A DNA stretch of 64,000 nt from an uncultured Methylophilaceae bacterium (GTDB lineage Bacteria; Pseudomonadota; Gammaproteobacteria; Burkholderiales; Methylophilaceae): contig CAIPBJ010000034.1 in assembly GCA_903863255.1 (NCBI GenBank), positions 1 through 64,000 of the forward strand, given 5' to 3'. Under the pieces are notes generated by a model that did no database searches, was not told where the DNA came from, and saw nothing but the letters and a program-made list of their open reading frames with translations. This document shows positions 46,547-58,033 of this stretch, piece after piece. Position numbers and translations under genes: made by a program. The first letter of the stretch is position 1. Every line of letters starts with the position of its first letter.

Positions 46547-47722
46547 ATGTTTGAGATTATGGATAGGGAAACACAAGAAGCAGTAATCAAAGTCATAGGC
46601 GTTGGTGGATGCGGTGGAAACGCTGTATCGCATATGATTGAGAAAAACGTTGGTGGAGTAGAGTTTATATGCGCCAACACTGATATGCAGGCATTAAAAA
46701 AGAGCCAGGCCAAAACCGTGTTGCAAATTGGTATCGATATTACTAAAGGACTGGGTGCAGGAGCTAGGCCAGAAATTGGTCGAGAAGCCGCTTTAGAAGA
46801 CCGTGATCGTATTGCAGAAGTGATCGATGGTGCTGATATGCTGTTCATTACCGCAGGAATGGGTGGAGGAACCGGAACAGGCGCTGCACCGATAATAGCT
46901 GAGGTAGCAAAAGAGTTAGGTATCCTTACGGTCGCTGTTGTAACTAAGCCGTTTGCATTTGAAGGAAAAAGGACACGTGTGGCAAACGAAGGATTGGAGG
47001 AACTTTCCAAGCACGTTGATTCATTGATTATCATTCCAAACGAAAAATTAATGGAAGTCCTGGGAGAAGATGTGCCTTTCCTAGAAGCTTTCAGGGCTGC
47101 AAACGATGTCTTGCATAATGCGGTTTCTGGAATTGCTGAGATCATCAATTGCCCTGGCTTAGTCAATGTGGATTTTGCTGATGTGCGGACAGTCATGAGT
47201 GAAATGGGAATGGCCATGATGGGTTCGGCAACCGCAACAGGACCGGATCGAGCTCGTATCGCAGCAGAGCAGGCAGTAGCAAGTCCTTTGCTTGAGGATG
47301 TCAACCTGGCGAATGCCCGAGGCGTTCTAGTCAACATTACGGCGAATCATTCTTTCAAGATGAAAGAATACTACGATGTCATGAATACCATTAAAGAATT
47401 TACTGCAGAAGATGCGACAGTAATAGTTGGGAACGTATTTGACGATTCCATTGAAGATGGATTAAGAGTGACCATGGTTGCTACTGGATTGAATGGTGCA
47501 GCAGGACGTCGCCAACTCAAACCTGAACTAAGGGTGATGACACAATTAAGAGATGGAACGACAAACCAAGCCATGTTCACTTCTAACAATAATGGCGGCA
47601 TGGAGGATGAGGCACCAGCTGTTTTTACCTCAAACGGAAGGCGAGCTCAAGTAGAAGCAATGAAACTGTCTGGTGTTGAAGAGTATGACATACCAGCCTT
47701 TCTAAGAAAGCAAGCAGATTAA
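46547..47722 (+). CDS. ftsZ: Cell division GTPase FtsZ
   Basis: The 391-residue tubulin-like GTPase forms the division ring. Seen are IKVIGVGGCGGNAVSHMI (near residue 14), the GTP loop MGGGTGTGAAP (near residue 105) and the C-terminal peptide EYDIPAFLRKQ that binds FtsA. AAGGAGG lies six bases before the ATG. A 73-base spacer after ftsA could allow a separate promoter, but no clear one was identified. Confidence 0.98.
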   Translation: MFEIMDRETQEAVIKVIGVGGCGGNAVSHMIEKNVGGVEFICANTDMQALKKSQAKTVLQIGIDITKGLGAGARPEIGREAALEDRDRIAEVIDGADMLFITAGMGGGTGTGAAPIIAEVAKELGILTVAVVTKPFAFEGKRTRVANEGLEELSKHVDSLIIIPNEKLMEVLGEDVPFLEAFRAANDVLHNAVSGIAEIINCPGLVNVDFADVRTVMSEMGMAMMGSATATGPDRARIAAEQAVASPLLEDVNLANARGVLVNITANHSFKMKEYYDVMNTIKEFTAEDATVIVGNVFDDSIEDGLRVTMVATGLNGAAGRRQLKPELRVMTQLRDGTTNQAMFTSNNNGGMEDEAPAVFTSNGRRAQVEAMKLSGVEEYDIPAFLRKQAD

Positions 47723-47787
47723 TTTATGCGTGACTAAAAGCATTAATTTAATTAATAAATCTGATTGATTTTGGTTGCTGGATTGTA

Positions 47788-47817
47788 TTGCTTGAAAGCA
47801 AAGCGTATATTTATGTT
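47788..47817 (+). promoter_or_regulatory. Possible lpxC promoter
   Basis: In the 137-base spacer after ftsZ, TTGCTT (47788-47793) is 18 bases from TATGTT (47812-47817). Other pairings nearby are possible, so the exact hexamers are uncertain. Confidence 0.35.
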
Positions 47818-47859
47818 ATGATGATAAATATCTTTAATAAATAGGGACTTAAACGTTTA

Positions 47860-48789
47860 ATGTTAAAGCAGCGTACGTTAAAGAAATCCATAAGCGCAAC
47901 GGGTGTTGGCCTGCATACCGGCTATAAGGTCAAAATGACTTTACACCCTGCTGGCGCGGATTCAGGCATTGTATTCAGAAGGGTTGATCTGCCCAACTCG
48001 CCTGAAATCATTGTCAGTCCGCATTTGATTTGTGATACCCGCATGTGTTCGGCTTTAGAGTCTGAGGGTGTGCGCGTATCCACTATTGAACATTTGATGT
48101 CAGCTTTTGCCGGACTTGGAATAGATAACGTTATTGTTGACTTGACTGCAGCGGAAGTTCCAATCATGGACGGAAGTTCAGGCCCATTCGTTTTCCTGAT
48201 ACAACAAGCCGGAATCGTAGAGCAGTCCTGCTTGAAAAAGTTTATTCGAATCAAGAAAACAGTCGAGGTTCATGATTCCGATAAGTGGGTGCGATTCGAA
48301 CCTTTCTTCGGGTTTAAAATTGACTTCACGATAGATTTTTCGCATCCTGTGTTTGAGCAAACACGGAATAACGTGAAAATTGATTTTGCAGATAACTCCT
48401 ATATCAAGGAAGTCAGTAGGGCTCGAACATTCGGATTCATGCATGAAGTTGAGTACCTGAGGTCGAATGGACTGGCGCGAGGTGGAAGTCTCGACAATGC
48501 AGTCGTCTTGGACGAATATCGAGTTCTCAATCCAGATGGATTGCGATATGAAGACGAATTCGTGAAACACAAAATCCTGGATGCGATTGGAGACCTGTAT
48601 GTTTTAGGTCATCCGCTGCTCTGCGGATTCACGGCATATAAATCCGGTCATGCACTTAATAACATGCTTTTAAGGGCACTGCTTGCCGATGCTGACGCTT
48701 GGGAGTTCGCAACCTTTGAAAGGGCTGAAGAGGCGCCTAGTGCTTTCCGAAATCCTATTAGTGCACCAGCTGTTCTGCAATATACATAG
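47860..48789 (+). CDS. lpxC: UDP-3-O-acyl-GlcNAc deacetylase LpxC
   Basis: The 309-residue zinc enzyme catalyses the committed step of lipid A synthesis. Signatures are [20 protein letters not shown], the zinc-ligand segments [17 protein letters not shown] (near residue 75) and [15 protein letters not shown] (near residue 236), and [12 protein letters not shown]. It closes the dcw cluster at its usual place after ftsZ. Confidence 0.97.
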   Translation: MLKQRTLKKSISATGVGLHTGYKVKMTLHPAGADSGIVFRRVDLPNSPEIIVSPHLICDTRMCSALESEGVRVSTIEHLMSAFAGLGIDNVIVDLTAAEVPIMDGSSGPFVFLIQQAGIVEQSCLKKFIRIKKTVEVHDSDKWVRFEPFFGFKIDFTIDFSHPVFEQTRNNVKIDFADNSYIKEVSRARTFGFMHEVEYLRSNGLARGGSLDNAVVLDEYRVLNPDGLRYEDEFVKHKILDAIGDLYVLGHPLLCGFTAYKSGHALNNMLLRALLADADAWEFATFERAEEAPSAFRNPISAPAVLQYT

Positions 48790-48803
48790 TTTAGAATAAG
48801 TCT

Positions 48804-48986
48804 ATGGTCGTCCTTCGGCTTTTAATAATGATAGGGCTTATAAGCCTTGCTGTTTCATTTGTTTTTTATCTAACTACCAAAGATAAACGATACCTAAGGT
48901 TCTCTTGGCAACTTATCAAGTTTACTGCTGTGATCATATTTATAATTGCAGTGATAATGGCAATCGGTAGAATCATTCTTTTCTAG
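48804..48986 (+). CDS. Small conserved membrane protein with two helices
   Basis: The 60-residue protein is almost entirely two hydrophobic helices (LRLLIMIGLISLAVSFVFYL and TAVIIFIIAVIMAIGRIILF) joined by a basic loop (TTKDKRYLRFSWQ). Similar short proteins occur between lpxC and slt-type genes in betaproteobacteria; the function is unknown. It lies 14 bases after lpxC. The ribosome site is weak. Confidence 0.7.
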   Translation: MVVLRLLIMIGLISLAVSFVFYLTTKDKRYLRFSWQLIKFTAVIIFIIAVIMAIGRIILF

Positions 48987-49054
48987 CGCGTTCATTTTGG
49001 CTATAGATAAATTGTAATGACTTCAATTGCCAGAGAAATTTTCAAAGGTGTTAA

Positions 49055-51010
49055 ATGCATTTTTTGTTTCCACTGTTGTTGTTTTTAGGAATCTTCGCCA
49101 ACAATAGTGTATTTGCTTGGGACCTGTCTGGTTCGAAAAGCGACTTGCTAATTTCTAGCGCTCAAAAAGCCTATCAGGATCGTGATGAGTTGACTTTAAC
49201 TAAAGACACTCAGGAACTTGAGATGCAAAACAATCTCCTGGCCCCGTATGCTGAATATTGGTTAATGCTTTTAAAATTAAGTAAATCCGATAATGCTGCT
49301 GTTCAAGACTTTATTACAAAGTATCAGGACTTTCCATTCGCAGAACGAATCCGGATAGAGTGGCTTAAGATACTTGGAAGCCGTCGTGACTGGGATGATT
49401 TCTTCATGGGAATACAGAAAGTCAAGCAAATGGATGTCACGTTAAGTTGCTATGCTTTGATAGGCAGGGCGGAAACCGGCGATAAGATAGCGTTGGCTGA
49501 AGGCAAGGATATTTGGATGAGTCCGAACGAGCAGCCTTCGAATTGTGGTGAATTATTTGACCTTATGCAAAAAGAGAAGATTCTTGAAGAGTCCGATTTA
49601 TGGACTAGGTTTAGATTGGCTCTCAGAGAGAATAATGTTTTACTAGCAAAATCCATCGCTCAAAGGATACCGAAGTTTGAAAATACAAATCTGAAGCTCG
49701 TGGATCGGATTTATAAAAACCCAAGACTTATACTGGATGGGAAGATTTCATCAAACAAAAGTAAATTAGATAAAGAACTCATTCTGTATGCTCTGGACAG
49801 GCTCACTTTGACTCAACCTGATTACACGTTAGTCACTTGGGGAAAGCTTGAATCGGGATTTGGCCTTAATGATCAAAATTACTTTTGGGGCAGGTTGGCA
49901 TTGCATGCTGCAAGAAGGCATGATTTATCAGCACTTTCCCTGTTTGAGAAAGTCAATCCAACTTATCTTGATAACGAAGAAATGGCATGGAAAGTCAGAG
50001 CTGCTTTAAGGGAAAAGAATTGGAGCCTTGTCGAGCAGACCATAAATGAAATGCCCGTATCGCTTCAAGAAGAATCGGTCTGGCGATATTGGAAAGGCCG
50101 TGCATTAAAAGAACAACAGAAGATTCCTTTAGCTAATGCGATCTTGGTTCCACTTTCTAGCGAGCAGAGCTATTACGGACTCCTTGCTCAGGAAGAACTG
50201 GGCGATGTAATCGGTTCTTTTCCAAGCAATTATGAACCATCCGAAGATGATGTTTCGATAATTCGAAATATCCCTGCCATTCAGCGGAGTATCGAACTGC
50301 AGAGGGTCAATTTAAGATGGGAGTCCAAGTCTGAGTGGAATATGGCTATTCGTGATTTTGATGATAGGAAATTGCTGACTGCAGCTTATATTGCTTTAGG
50401 ACAAGGTTGGTACGATGTGGCAATTAGCACGGCTGAAAAAACTAAATTCATGCATAATTTTGAACTTCGATACCCAACGCCTTACCGAGATGTAATTCAC
50501 ATTTTTTCATTAGAACAAAATGTGGATGAGGCATGGATTTACGGCTTAGCTCGCCAAGAAAGTCGATTTATCAACTATGCCAGATCGGGTGCGGGTGCAG
50601 TTGGATTAATGCAGATTATGCCGTCAACCGCAGCTTGGGCAGCAAAACGTTTGGGACTTCTTGGGTACCGTAAGGATATGATAAACCAGTTGGAAGTGAA
50701 TATTAGAATCGGTACATACTACCTTAAATATATTTCAGATTTAATGAACGGCCAACCTGCTCTTGCAACTGCAGCATATAATGCTGGGCCGAACCGGGCA
50801 AAAAAATGGGCTTCTGGCCCTGCAGAGGAAGGTGCAATTTACGCTGAAACCATACCGATTGAAGAAACACGACTTTATGTTCAAAAGGTTTTAGCAAATA
50901 CTTATTTTTATGCAAATCGAATGGGAGGAAAGGTCATCTCTCTTAAGCAAAGATTAGGTGTAATTAATGGCGATAATAGTACAATTCAGGTTGAAGACAC
51001 GGATAATTAA
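49055..51010 (+). CDS. slt: Soluble lytic murein transglycosylase
   Basis: The 651-residue periplasmic enzyme has a signal peptide (MHFLFPLLLFLGIFANNSVF), a long superhelical U-domain and a C-terminal SLT catalytic domain with the catalytic glutamate in ARQESRFI (about residue 503), followed by GAVGLMQIMPSTA and ATAAYNAGPNRAKKW. It cuts glycan strands to 1,6-anhydro products during wall turnover. It is probably cotranscribed with the two genes after it. Confidence 0.94.
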   Translation: MHFLFPLLLFLGIFANNSVFAWDLSGSKSDLLISSAQKAYQDRDELTLTKDTQELEMQNNLLAPYAEYWLMLLKLSKSDNAAVQDFITKYQDFPFAERIRIEWLKILGSRRDWDDFFMGIQKVKQMDVTLSCYALIGRAETGDKIALAEGKDIWMSPNEQPSNCGELFDLMQKEKILEESDLWTRFRLALRENNVLLAKSIAQRIPKFENTNLKLVDRIYKNPRLILDGKISSNKSKLDKELILYALDRLTLTQPDYTLVTWGKLESGFGLNDQNYFWGRLALHAARRHDLSALSLFEKVNPTYLDNEEMAWKVRAALREKNWSLVEQTINEMPVSLQEESVWRYWKGRALKEQQKIPLANAILVPLSSEQSYYGLLAQEELGDVIGSFPSNYEPSEDDVSIIRNIPAIQRSIELQRVNLRWESKSEWNMAIRDFDDRKLLTAAYIALGQGWYDVAISTAEKTKFMHNFELRYPTPYRDVIHIFSLEQNVDEAWIYGLARQESRFINYARSGAGAVGLMQIMPSTAAWAAKRLGLLGYRKDMINQLEVNIRIGTYYLKYISDLMNGQPALATAAYNAGPNRAKKWASGPAEEGAIYAETIPIEETRLYVQKVLANTYFYANRMGGKVISLKQRLGVINGDNSTIQVEDTDN

Positions 51011-51021
51011 TTGGGGCAAAA

Positions 51022-51969
51022 ATGCAGATAACTAAAATTGCGGTTCTGGGAGGTACAGGTTTTGTGGGTAGCGCCTTGGTTCACCGATTAAGTAACGCCG
51101 GTTACATCGTGAATGTGATAACCCGAAGGCGTGAAAATGCTAAGCATCTTATCTTGCTGCCAAACTTGCAAGTAACCGAGTTCGATATATTTGGAACGGT
51201 TCCATTAAATGAGGCTGTTAAAGGGTCGGATGCCGTGATCAATCTCGTTGGTATATTGCACGAATCCAAGACGTTGAGTTTCAATGACGTTCATGCTGAG
51301 TTTCCAAGAAGGCTAGCTGAAGCCTGTAAATTACTATCTATCAAGCGACTGATACATTTAAGCGCTCTAAAAGCCGACCCTGAAGCGCCAAGCGCTTATT
51401 TACGTTCCAAGTACGCTGGAGAGAATGCGTTGGGAGGATTCTCAGACCAATTGAACGTAACCATATTAAGACCTTCTGTTATTTTTGGAAGAGGGGATGG
51501 ATTTTTAAATCTGTTTGCAAAATTAATCAAGTTGTTACCTGTCGTTTTTCTTGCAATGCCTCATTCCAAATTTCAACCTATATATGTTGAGGATATTGCT
51601 AACGTAATCCTTCTGTCCATTGATAATGTTGATACTTTCGGCCAAAGTTATGATTTGGGCGGACCCAAAGTTTATTCATTGATCGAATTAGTGAATCTTA
51701 CTGCGAAAACACTCCATGTTAAACGCACCGTAATTGGACTAAATGGTCAGTTGTCTTATTTACAGGCTTTGTTTCTGGAGATGTTGCCTGTTAAGTTAAT
51801 GACGAGAGACAATATCAATTCAATGAAAGTTGATAGCGTGACGAATAAAGAGTTTCCTTTGATATTTGAATTTCAACCTACTTCACTTGAATCAACGATG
51901 TCTGAATTCCTTCTGAATGACAGGCCAAGAGCCAGTTATGACCGTTTCCGCGAATTGGCAGGCAGATAG
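51022..51969 (+). CDS. NAD(P)-binding epimerase-like protein (complex I NDUFA9-like)
   Basis: The 315-residue atypical short-chain dehydrogenase has the cofactor loop AVLGGTGFVGSALVHRL (about residues 7-23) and the segment RLIHLSALKADPEAPSAYLRSKYAGENAL (first half near residue 108), with the YxxxK pair in YLRSK. This is the pattern of NDUFA9/YfcH-like proteins often found beside slt and cca in betaproteobacteria. The substrate is unknown. Twelve bases separate it from slt and six from cca. Confidence 0.8.
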   Translation: MQITKIAVLGGTGFVGSALVHRLSNAGYIVNVITRRRENAKHLILLPNLQVTEFDIFGTVPLNEAVKGSDAVINLVGILHESKTLSFNDVHAEFPRRLAEACKLLSIKRLIHLSALKADPEAPSAYLRSKYAGENALGGFSDQLNVTILRPSVIFGRGDGFLNLFAKLIKLLPVVFLAMPHSKFQPIYVEDIANVILLSIDNVDTFGQSYDLGGPKVYSLIELVNLTAKTLHVKRTVIGLNGQLSYLQALFLEMLPVKLMTRDNINSMKVDSVTNKEFPLIFEFQPTSLESTMSEFLLNDRPRASYDRFRELAGR

Positions 51970-51975
51970 AACAAA

Positions 51976-53205
51976 GTGAAAGTCTTTACCGTAGGAGGGG
52001 CGGTTCGCGATCAACTTCTTGGTATTCCGGTTAAAGATCGTGATTTCGTCGTGGTTGGCAGCTCGCCCGAAGAGATGTTGGCTAATGGATACAGGGCTGT
52101 TGGCAAAGACTTCCCTGTTTTTTTACACCCGAATACCCACGAAGAATATGCTTTGGCACGGACGGAGCGAAAGACTTCGCTTGGCTATAAAGGATTTAAG
52201 GTTCATGCATCCCCAGATGTCACCATCGAAGAAGATTTAGCCCGAAGAGATCTTACAATAAACGCAATGGCAATGGATTCCGATGGAAAGCTAATCGATC
52301 CTTATCATGGACGAGAAGATTTAGCTGCCAAAATATTTCGTCATGTAAGTCCTGCATTTAGTGAAGACCCAGTCAGAATCCTCAGAGCGGCGAGATTTTG
52401 CGCAAGATTCCCGGAATTCAGGGTGGCGGATGAAACGCTTTTGCTTATGAAAGACATGGTGATAAACGGTGAAGTGGATAGTCTGGTGCCTGAAAGGGTC
52501 TGGATGGAATTATCAAAGGGATTGATGGAGTCAAAACCGAGTTTGATGTTCGAGTTATTAAGGTCTTGCGGCGCGCTAAAAATCATCCTGCCTGAACTCG
52601 ACAGACTTTGGGGCATCCCTCAACCAGCCCAGCATCATCCTGAAATTGATACTGGTTTGCATGTCATGATGGTGGTCGACTACGCCGCATCAAGAAATTT
52701 CTCTTTGTCTGTTAGATTTGCAGCTTTAACACATGATTTAGGCAAAGGTACAACTCCCAAAGAAATATTACCCAGGCACATAGGTCATGAAATAAGAAGT
52801 GTTGATATTCTTAAAGTTCTATGCCAAAGATTGCGCGTTCCAAATGAGTGTAAGGATCTGGCCAGTCTTGTGGCTAAGTTCCATGGAAAGGTCCATCAGG
52901 TAATGGGGATGCGAAACAATAAGTTGCTGAATTTTTTGCAGGAAGTCGACGCTTTAAGGCAACCGGGAAGATTCGAGGAATTCTTGAGGGCATGTGAATC
53001 GGATTCGAGAGGACGGATAGGGTTCCAAGACTGTCCAATTCCGGAGGCCGATTACTTATTAAATGCTTTGCAAATTGTTCAGGAAGTCAATGCGGGTGAG
53101 ATTGCAAAGCGTTTTACGGAACCTGAAAGAATCAAACAAGCGGTCTATGAAGCCCGCTTATCAGCACTCGATGCATTAACATTGACTTCCAAGGCGGGCT
53201 TATAA
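51976..53205 (+). CDS. cca: Multifunctional CCA tRNA nucleotidyltransferase with HD domain
   Basis: The 409-residue enzyme repairs or adds the tRNA CCA end. The N-terminal nucleotidyltransferase core has TVGGAVRDQLLGIPVKDRDF (about residues 5-24) and EDLARRDLTINAMA. The HD phosphohydrolase domain has FAALTHDLGKGTTP (near residue 252), as in the long E. coli-type enzyme. It begins with GTG at 51976 and overlaps slmA tail to tail by six bases. Confidence 0.95.
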   Translation: MKVFTVGGAVRDQLLGIPVKDRDFVVVGSSPEEMLANGYRAVGKDFPVFLHPNTHEEYALARTERKTSLGYKGFKVHASPDVTIEEDLARRDLTINAMAMDSDGKLIDPYHGREDLAAKIFRHVSPAFSEDPVRILRAARFCARFPEFRVADETLLLMKDMVINGEVDSLVPERVWMELSKGLMESKPSLMFELLRSCGALKIILPELDRLWGIPQPAQHHPEIDTGLHVMMVVDYAASRNFSLSVRFAALTHDLGKGTTPKEILPRHIGHEIRSVDILKVLCQRLRVPNECKDLASLVAKFHGKVHQVMGMRNNKLLNFLQEVDALRQPGRFEEFLRACESDSRGRIGFQDCPIPEADYLLNALQIVQEVNAGEIAKRFTEPERIKQAVYEARLSALDALTLTSKAGL

Positions 53206-53763
53206 CAGACCCAGTTGCTGTTGTATGAATTCCATGGGCTTTCTCTTGAATCCGCTTTTGGCATATTGATGCCATCTTCCGATCACGTAACAAATTATCA
53301 GGTTAGCCTGTGCTTCCGGAAGGATTCTTCTTCCGGAGTCCGGAACTGCAATCTTCAGGCTTTGTTTAATCGTAATCTCGATGCGATCAAATAGTTGATT
53401 AATTCTAGCTTGTAATCGGTTATCTTCGTTTACTAGGGCATCGCCAATGAGTACTCGTGTCATACCCGGATTCTTTTCTGCAAAAAGCAAAAGCACAGAT
53501 ACCATTCTTTGAACTTGCTTGATCCCGTCAGTTTCTTCTAGACTGATTTTATTAATCAGACCAAAAAGAGTCTGTTCAATAAATTCAATTAATCCCTCGA
53601 ACATTTGAGCTTTACTTGCAAAGTGACGGTACAGAGCAGCTTCACTTACATCAAGCTTTGCGGCGAGTGAAGCCGTCGTTATTTTTTCCTGAGTGGGAGT
53701 TTCAAGCATCTTGGCTAGGGTTTCCAGAATTTGTTGTTTGCGTTCGCCAGGTTTAGTTGCCAT
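53200..53763 (-). CDS. slmA: Nucleoid occlusion factor SlmA (TetR family)
   Basis: The 187-residue TetR-type protein has an N-terminal DNA-binding domain (TTASLAAKLDVSEAALYRHF, near residue 34) and the SlmA-typical C-terminal part (GIKQVQRMVSVLLLFAEKNP; RWHQYAKSGFKRKP). SlmA binds sites across the chromosome and blocks FtsZ polymerisation over the nucleoid. Starting at MATKPGE (53763) leaves eight bases to the upstream nucleotidase gene. Confidence 0.9.
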   Translation of the reverse strand: MATKPGERKQQILETLAKMLETPTQEKITTASLAAKLDVSEAALYRHFASKAQMFEGLIEFIEQTLFGLINKISLEETDGIKQVQRMVSVLLLFAEKNPGMTRVLIGDALVNEDNRLQARINQLFDRIEITIKQSLKIAVPDSGRRILPEAQANLIICYVIGRWHQYAKSGFKRKPMEFIQQQLGLL

Positions 53764-53771
53764 TTTAAGCC

Positions 53772-54407
53772 TCAAATGTAGGTTCTAATGAGTTTGTTTA
53801 TATCGGGGATTCTTGCATTTACATAATTAGGCTTATGTAAAGCCTTGCTTACGAAGATCGTCCTCATTCCTAGCCTGTAGGCTGTCATTAAAGTAGGTAA
53901 ATTATCTTCCATCATAAAACAATCGCTAGCTTTGGCATTGATTTTTTTCAGTAAACGTCTAAAACCGCGTATCGCTGGTTTAGGGTGGAACCTTGTCGAC
54001 TCCACGCTGAAAATATGTTCAAACAAATTCCTGATGCCTAGCAGTTCTAACACTCTCAAAGCGTAACTCATAGGAGCATTCGTGAATACCACCTTTCTGC
54101 CAGAAAGTTTTTGAATGCAGTGTCTCAATTTCTTTGTTTGGCTAACCAAATTATCAAGGTCAATCATACCATGTGTCGTATCAAGAAAATGATGGGGATT
54201 AATATTATGATGCCTCATCAAGCCCTTCAGGGTTGCACCGTATACACGCCAGTAATGCTGTCTCAGTTCAAATGCTGATCTTTCGTCCAGATCAAGTGTC
54301 TCCATAATATAATTCGTCATGGCCTGATTCATTATAGGAAATATCCTACTTGAAGCATCGTGTAGGGTATCGTCAAGATCAAAAATCCAAACGCGCTGGC
54401 GCTCCAC
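53772..54407 (-). CDS. HAD-family pyrimidine 5'-nucleotidase
   Basis: The 211-residue HAD hydrolase has the catalytic WIFDLDDTLHDASSRIF (about residues 7-23), the lysine/aspartate motif region FTNAPMSYALRVLELLG and CFMMEDNLPTLMTA. It resembles SDT1/YjjG-like pyrimidine nucleotidases that dephosphorylate UMP or CMP. It begins with GTG two bases after argB and is followed by slmA, an arrangement I recall from other betaproteobacteria. Confidence 0.85.
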   Translation of the reverse strand: MERQRVWIFDLDDTLHDASSRIFPIMNQAMTNYIMETLDLDERSAFELRQHYWRVYGATLKGLMRHHNINPHHFLDTTHGMIDLDNLVSQTKKLRHCIQKLSGRKVVFTNAPMSYALRVLELLGIRNLFEHIFSVESTRFHPKPAIRGFRRLLKKINAKASDCFMMEDNLPTLMTAYRLGMRTIFVSKALHKPNYVNARIPDINKLIRTYI

Positions 54408-54409
54408 TT

Positions 54410-55372
<963 letters not shown>

Positions 55373-55386
55373 TTAAAGGAGAAAGC

Positions 55387-57060
55387 ATGTCTTCGGATAT
55401 CGAGATCGCTCAACAAGCTGAAATGAAGAAAATCGCTGATATAGCTAATTTGTTAGGAATACCTGAAGACAAATTCGAGTTATATGGAAAATTTAAAGCA
55501 AAGATTGATTTCGAGGCACTGGATAAGAATAGTAAGAAATCGAAAGGAAAGATTGTACTGGTCACTGCAATCAGTCCAACCCCTGCTGGGGAAGGCAAGA
55601 CCACGACTACAGTCGGTTTGGGAGATGCACTTAATAAAATAGGTAAAAAGACAGTTATTTGCTTGCGTGAACCTTGTATGGGGCCGGTTTTTGGTGCAAA
55701 GGGCGGGGCAACCGGAGGCGGGATGTCTCAAGTGGTACCTATGGAAGATATAAACCTGCATTTTACTGGCGATTTTTCTGCGATTGCTTTTGCTCATAAC
55801 TTGCTTTGCTCGATGATAGATAATCATATCCATCATGGAAATGATATGAAAATAGATCCAGCAAGGATCACTTTTAAGCGAGTAATGGAATTGAATGATC
55901 GCGTGCTTAGGAAAGTTGTCGTGGGGTTGGGTGGAAAGGTAAATGGACAAACTCGTGAAGAGGGCTTCGATATTGTGGTCGCCTCTGAGGTCATGGCCAT
56001 ACTTTGTTTGGCAGAATCATTGAAGGATTTAAAGAAAAGATTAGGAAATATAGTTGTTGGATACAGTTATGAAAACATCCCAATTACGGCAAAAGATCTG
56101 AAAGCGCATGGAGCCATGACCGTTTTGCTGAAGAACGCGCTGAAACCTAATCTGGTGCAGACTTTAGAGCATACTCCTTCTTTTATCCATGGGGGGCCTT
56201 TCGCTAACATCGCCCATGGCTGCAACTCGGTGATTGCAACCAGACTTGCACTTGGTCTGGCAGACTATGTTGTTACCGAAGCTGGATTTGGAGCGGATCT
56301 TGGCGCCGAAAAATTCATTGATATTAAATGCAGGAAATCCGGATTAAGACCGAGTGTATGCGTACTTGTCGCGACTGTTCGAGCACTCAAATATCATGGA
56401 GGTCTAGCGGTAAAAGATTGTTCAAGTGTCGATACTGAGCGATTGACTCAGGGCTTGGCTAATCTTGATAGACATATTCAAAACATAACGAAGCATTTTA
56501 ATCTTCCTTGTGTCATTGCTATAAACAGATTTGGAACCGACGATGAAATCGAAATTAAGCTTGTTCAAAACCACGTTGAAGCGCTGGGTCTGAAAGCCAT
56601 TGTGGCTAACCATTGGTCAGAAGGAGGAACTGGAGCAATTGAGCTCGCAAATGCCGTTGTTCAATTAGGCGAGAACAAAAAACCAAAGCTCAGAATGGCC
56701 TATAAAGACTCTGATTCATTATGGGAAAAGATGCGCAAGATTGCAGTTAGAATCTATGGTGCGAAGGGAATCTCAGCTTCGAGAATTATTAGGTCCGAGA
56801 TTGAAAAACTGCAGTCATCAGGGTTTGGAAATTTCCCAATTTGCGTTGCTAAAACCCAGTATTCTTTTTCCACGGATGCCTCATTACGTGGGGCACCCAA
56901 AAATCACATGGTCACGATAAGGGAAGTTCGATTATGTGCAGGTGCAGAATTCATAGTAATGATTTGCGATGATATCCTGACTATGCCTGGTCTTCCAAAG
57001 AATCCGAGTGCATGCACAATCGATATTGGTGATGATGGCCATACCGTTGGATTGTCCTAG
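55387..57060 (+). CDS. fhs: Formate--tetrahydrofolate ligase
   Basis: The 557-residue enzyme activates formate to 10-formyl-tetrahydrofolate with ATP. It has the P-loop [20 protein letters not shown] (near residue 60), the [18 protein letters not shown] segment, [20 protein letters not shown] and [20 protein letters not shown]. In a methylotroph it connects formate from methanol oxidation to folate-bound C1 units for assimilation and purines, or runs in reverse. AAGGAG before the ATG at 55387 fixes the start. Confidence 0.96.
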   Translation: MSSDIEIAQQAEMKKIADIANLLGIPEDKFELYGKFKAKIDFEALDKNSKKSKGKIVLVTAISPTPAGEGKTTTTVGLGDALNKIGKKTVICLREPCMGPVFGAKGGATGGGMSQVVPMEDINLHFTGDFSAIAFAHNLLCSMIDNHIHHGNDMKIDPARITFKRVMELNDRVLRKVVVGLGGKVNGQTREEGFDIVVASEVMAILCLAESLKDLKKRLGNIVVGYSYENIPITAKDLKAHGAMTVLLKNALKPNLVQTLEHTPSFIHGGPFANIAHGCNSVIATRLALGLADYVVTEAGFGADLGAEKFIDIKCRKSGLRPSVCVLVATVRALKYHGGLAVKDCSSVDTERLTQGLANLDRHIQNITKHFNLPCVIAINRFGTDDEIEIKLVQNHVEALGLKAIVANHWSEGGTGAIELANAVVQLGENKKPKLRMAYKDSDSLWEKMRKIAVRIYGAKGISASRIIRSEIEKLQSSGFGNFPICVAKTQYSFSTDASLRGAPKNHMVTIREVRLCAGAEFIVMICDDILTMPGLPKNPSACTIDIGDDGHTVGLS

Positions 57061-57109
57061 GCTATTCGCCTGCGAAATGAACCTAAATTTTTGAATGTAA
57101 GTGGAAAAC

Positions 57110-57805
57110 TCAGAATTGCATGTCGGGGATTTTCATTATCTGACCTTCCTTCCAAGGCAGGGTCGAGTGGTCTATCCTCCAAAATTCATGATCAAATAAT
57201 GTGCCAAAAGAAATTTCAAAGTCCATCCAGTTCATTAACGTTTCACGATTGGGATCGAAATCTTTGATGGCTTGTACTATTGATGAGGAGGCAGGAATGC
57301 TCGTGCTTCTTGGCCTTACTAATGCAACATGATTAGCTGCCTGAAGCAAATAGGCTGGTGTCCAATTCTGATGACGATCGAGCGCATCGATCGTATGGGT
57401 CTCAAAGCGATTCTCACTTTCATCAAGTTTTTTCCAAATAGCGAGATAAACAGAGTCGATCCCTGTTTCAAGAAGGGTGTTGTTACCATCAAACGCCATT
57501 TTTGCTTTGTAAAGGTCACCATTGCCAGTTTGATAATCCAATTCCCTTTGCCAGTTGCAAATATCGGAATACACGTAGGTTTTACCCGAAAATCCTTGCT
57601 GTGAGGCTAGCCAGTATAATTCTTCGAACGAGCAATCCTCCAAAGACTCGTGGCTTGAGAAATCAGGCCTTCCGCTCGGTATGATCAATTCAATGTGATG
57701 CCTGTGGGTTTGCAACCAAAGAACCAGAGAATGGTTGTCGTTCACGTCTTTCTTTTCCAGTAACAGCCTTTTCCATAACCCCATGTATCTTGAAGGAACA
57801 GACAT
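57110..57805 (-). CDS. Conserved protein of unknown function
   Basis: I cannot assign a function. The soluble protein of about 231 residues resembles a scattered proteobacterial family with the phrases MGLWKRLLLEKKDV, LWLQTHRHHIELIIPSGRPD (near residue 30), FSGKTYVYSDICNWQRELDY and a tryptophan-rich beta pattern suggestive of a lipocalin-like barrel. The start is uncertain: ATGs at 57805 and 57784 and a GTG at 57901 are in frame and none has a good ribosome site. It converges with fhs and lies downstream of argA. Confidence 0.6.
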   Translation of the reverse strand: MSVPSRYMGLWKRLLLEKKDVNDNHSLVLWLQTHRHHIELIIPSGRPDFSSHESLEDCSFEELYWLASQQGFSGKTYVYSDICNWQRELDYQTGNGDLYKAKMAFDGNNTLLETGIDSVYLAIWKKLDESENRFETHTIDALDRHQNWTPAYLLQAANHVALVRPRSTSIPASSSIVQAIKDFDPNRETLMNWMDFEISFGTLFDHEFWRIDHSTLPWKEGQIMKIPDMQF

Positions 57806-58033
57806 TTTATGAGTTGCTTCTATGAGATCTTTTGTATGATTCAGTACCAATGGCATTGAGAAAAATAAAAGTTGTTGGACACGTTTTAAAACTAGCAACA
57901 CTCATGCCATTGATTCAAGCCCCAATTTAATTACCATGAAGTAATCAATGTTATTGAGGAAAATAGAGAAAGAATCGCTTTAGTAACCAAATAGATGGAT
58001 GACTGTATGCACCAAATCCAAGCATTGAAAAAC

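Noticed and set aside
46510-47337. 275-codon open frame on the minus strand across ftsZ
   Set aside because: It is a by-product of ftsZ codon usage; it has a serine/proline/threonine-rich composition, no family resemblance, and lies wholly antisense to an unquestionable gene.
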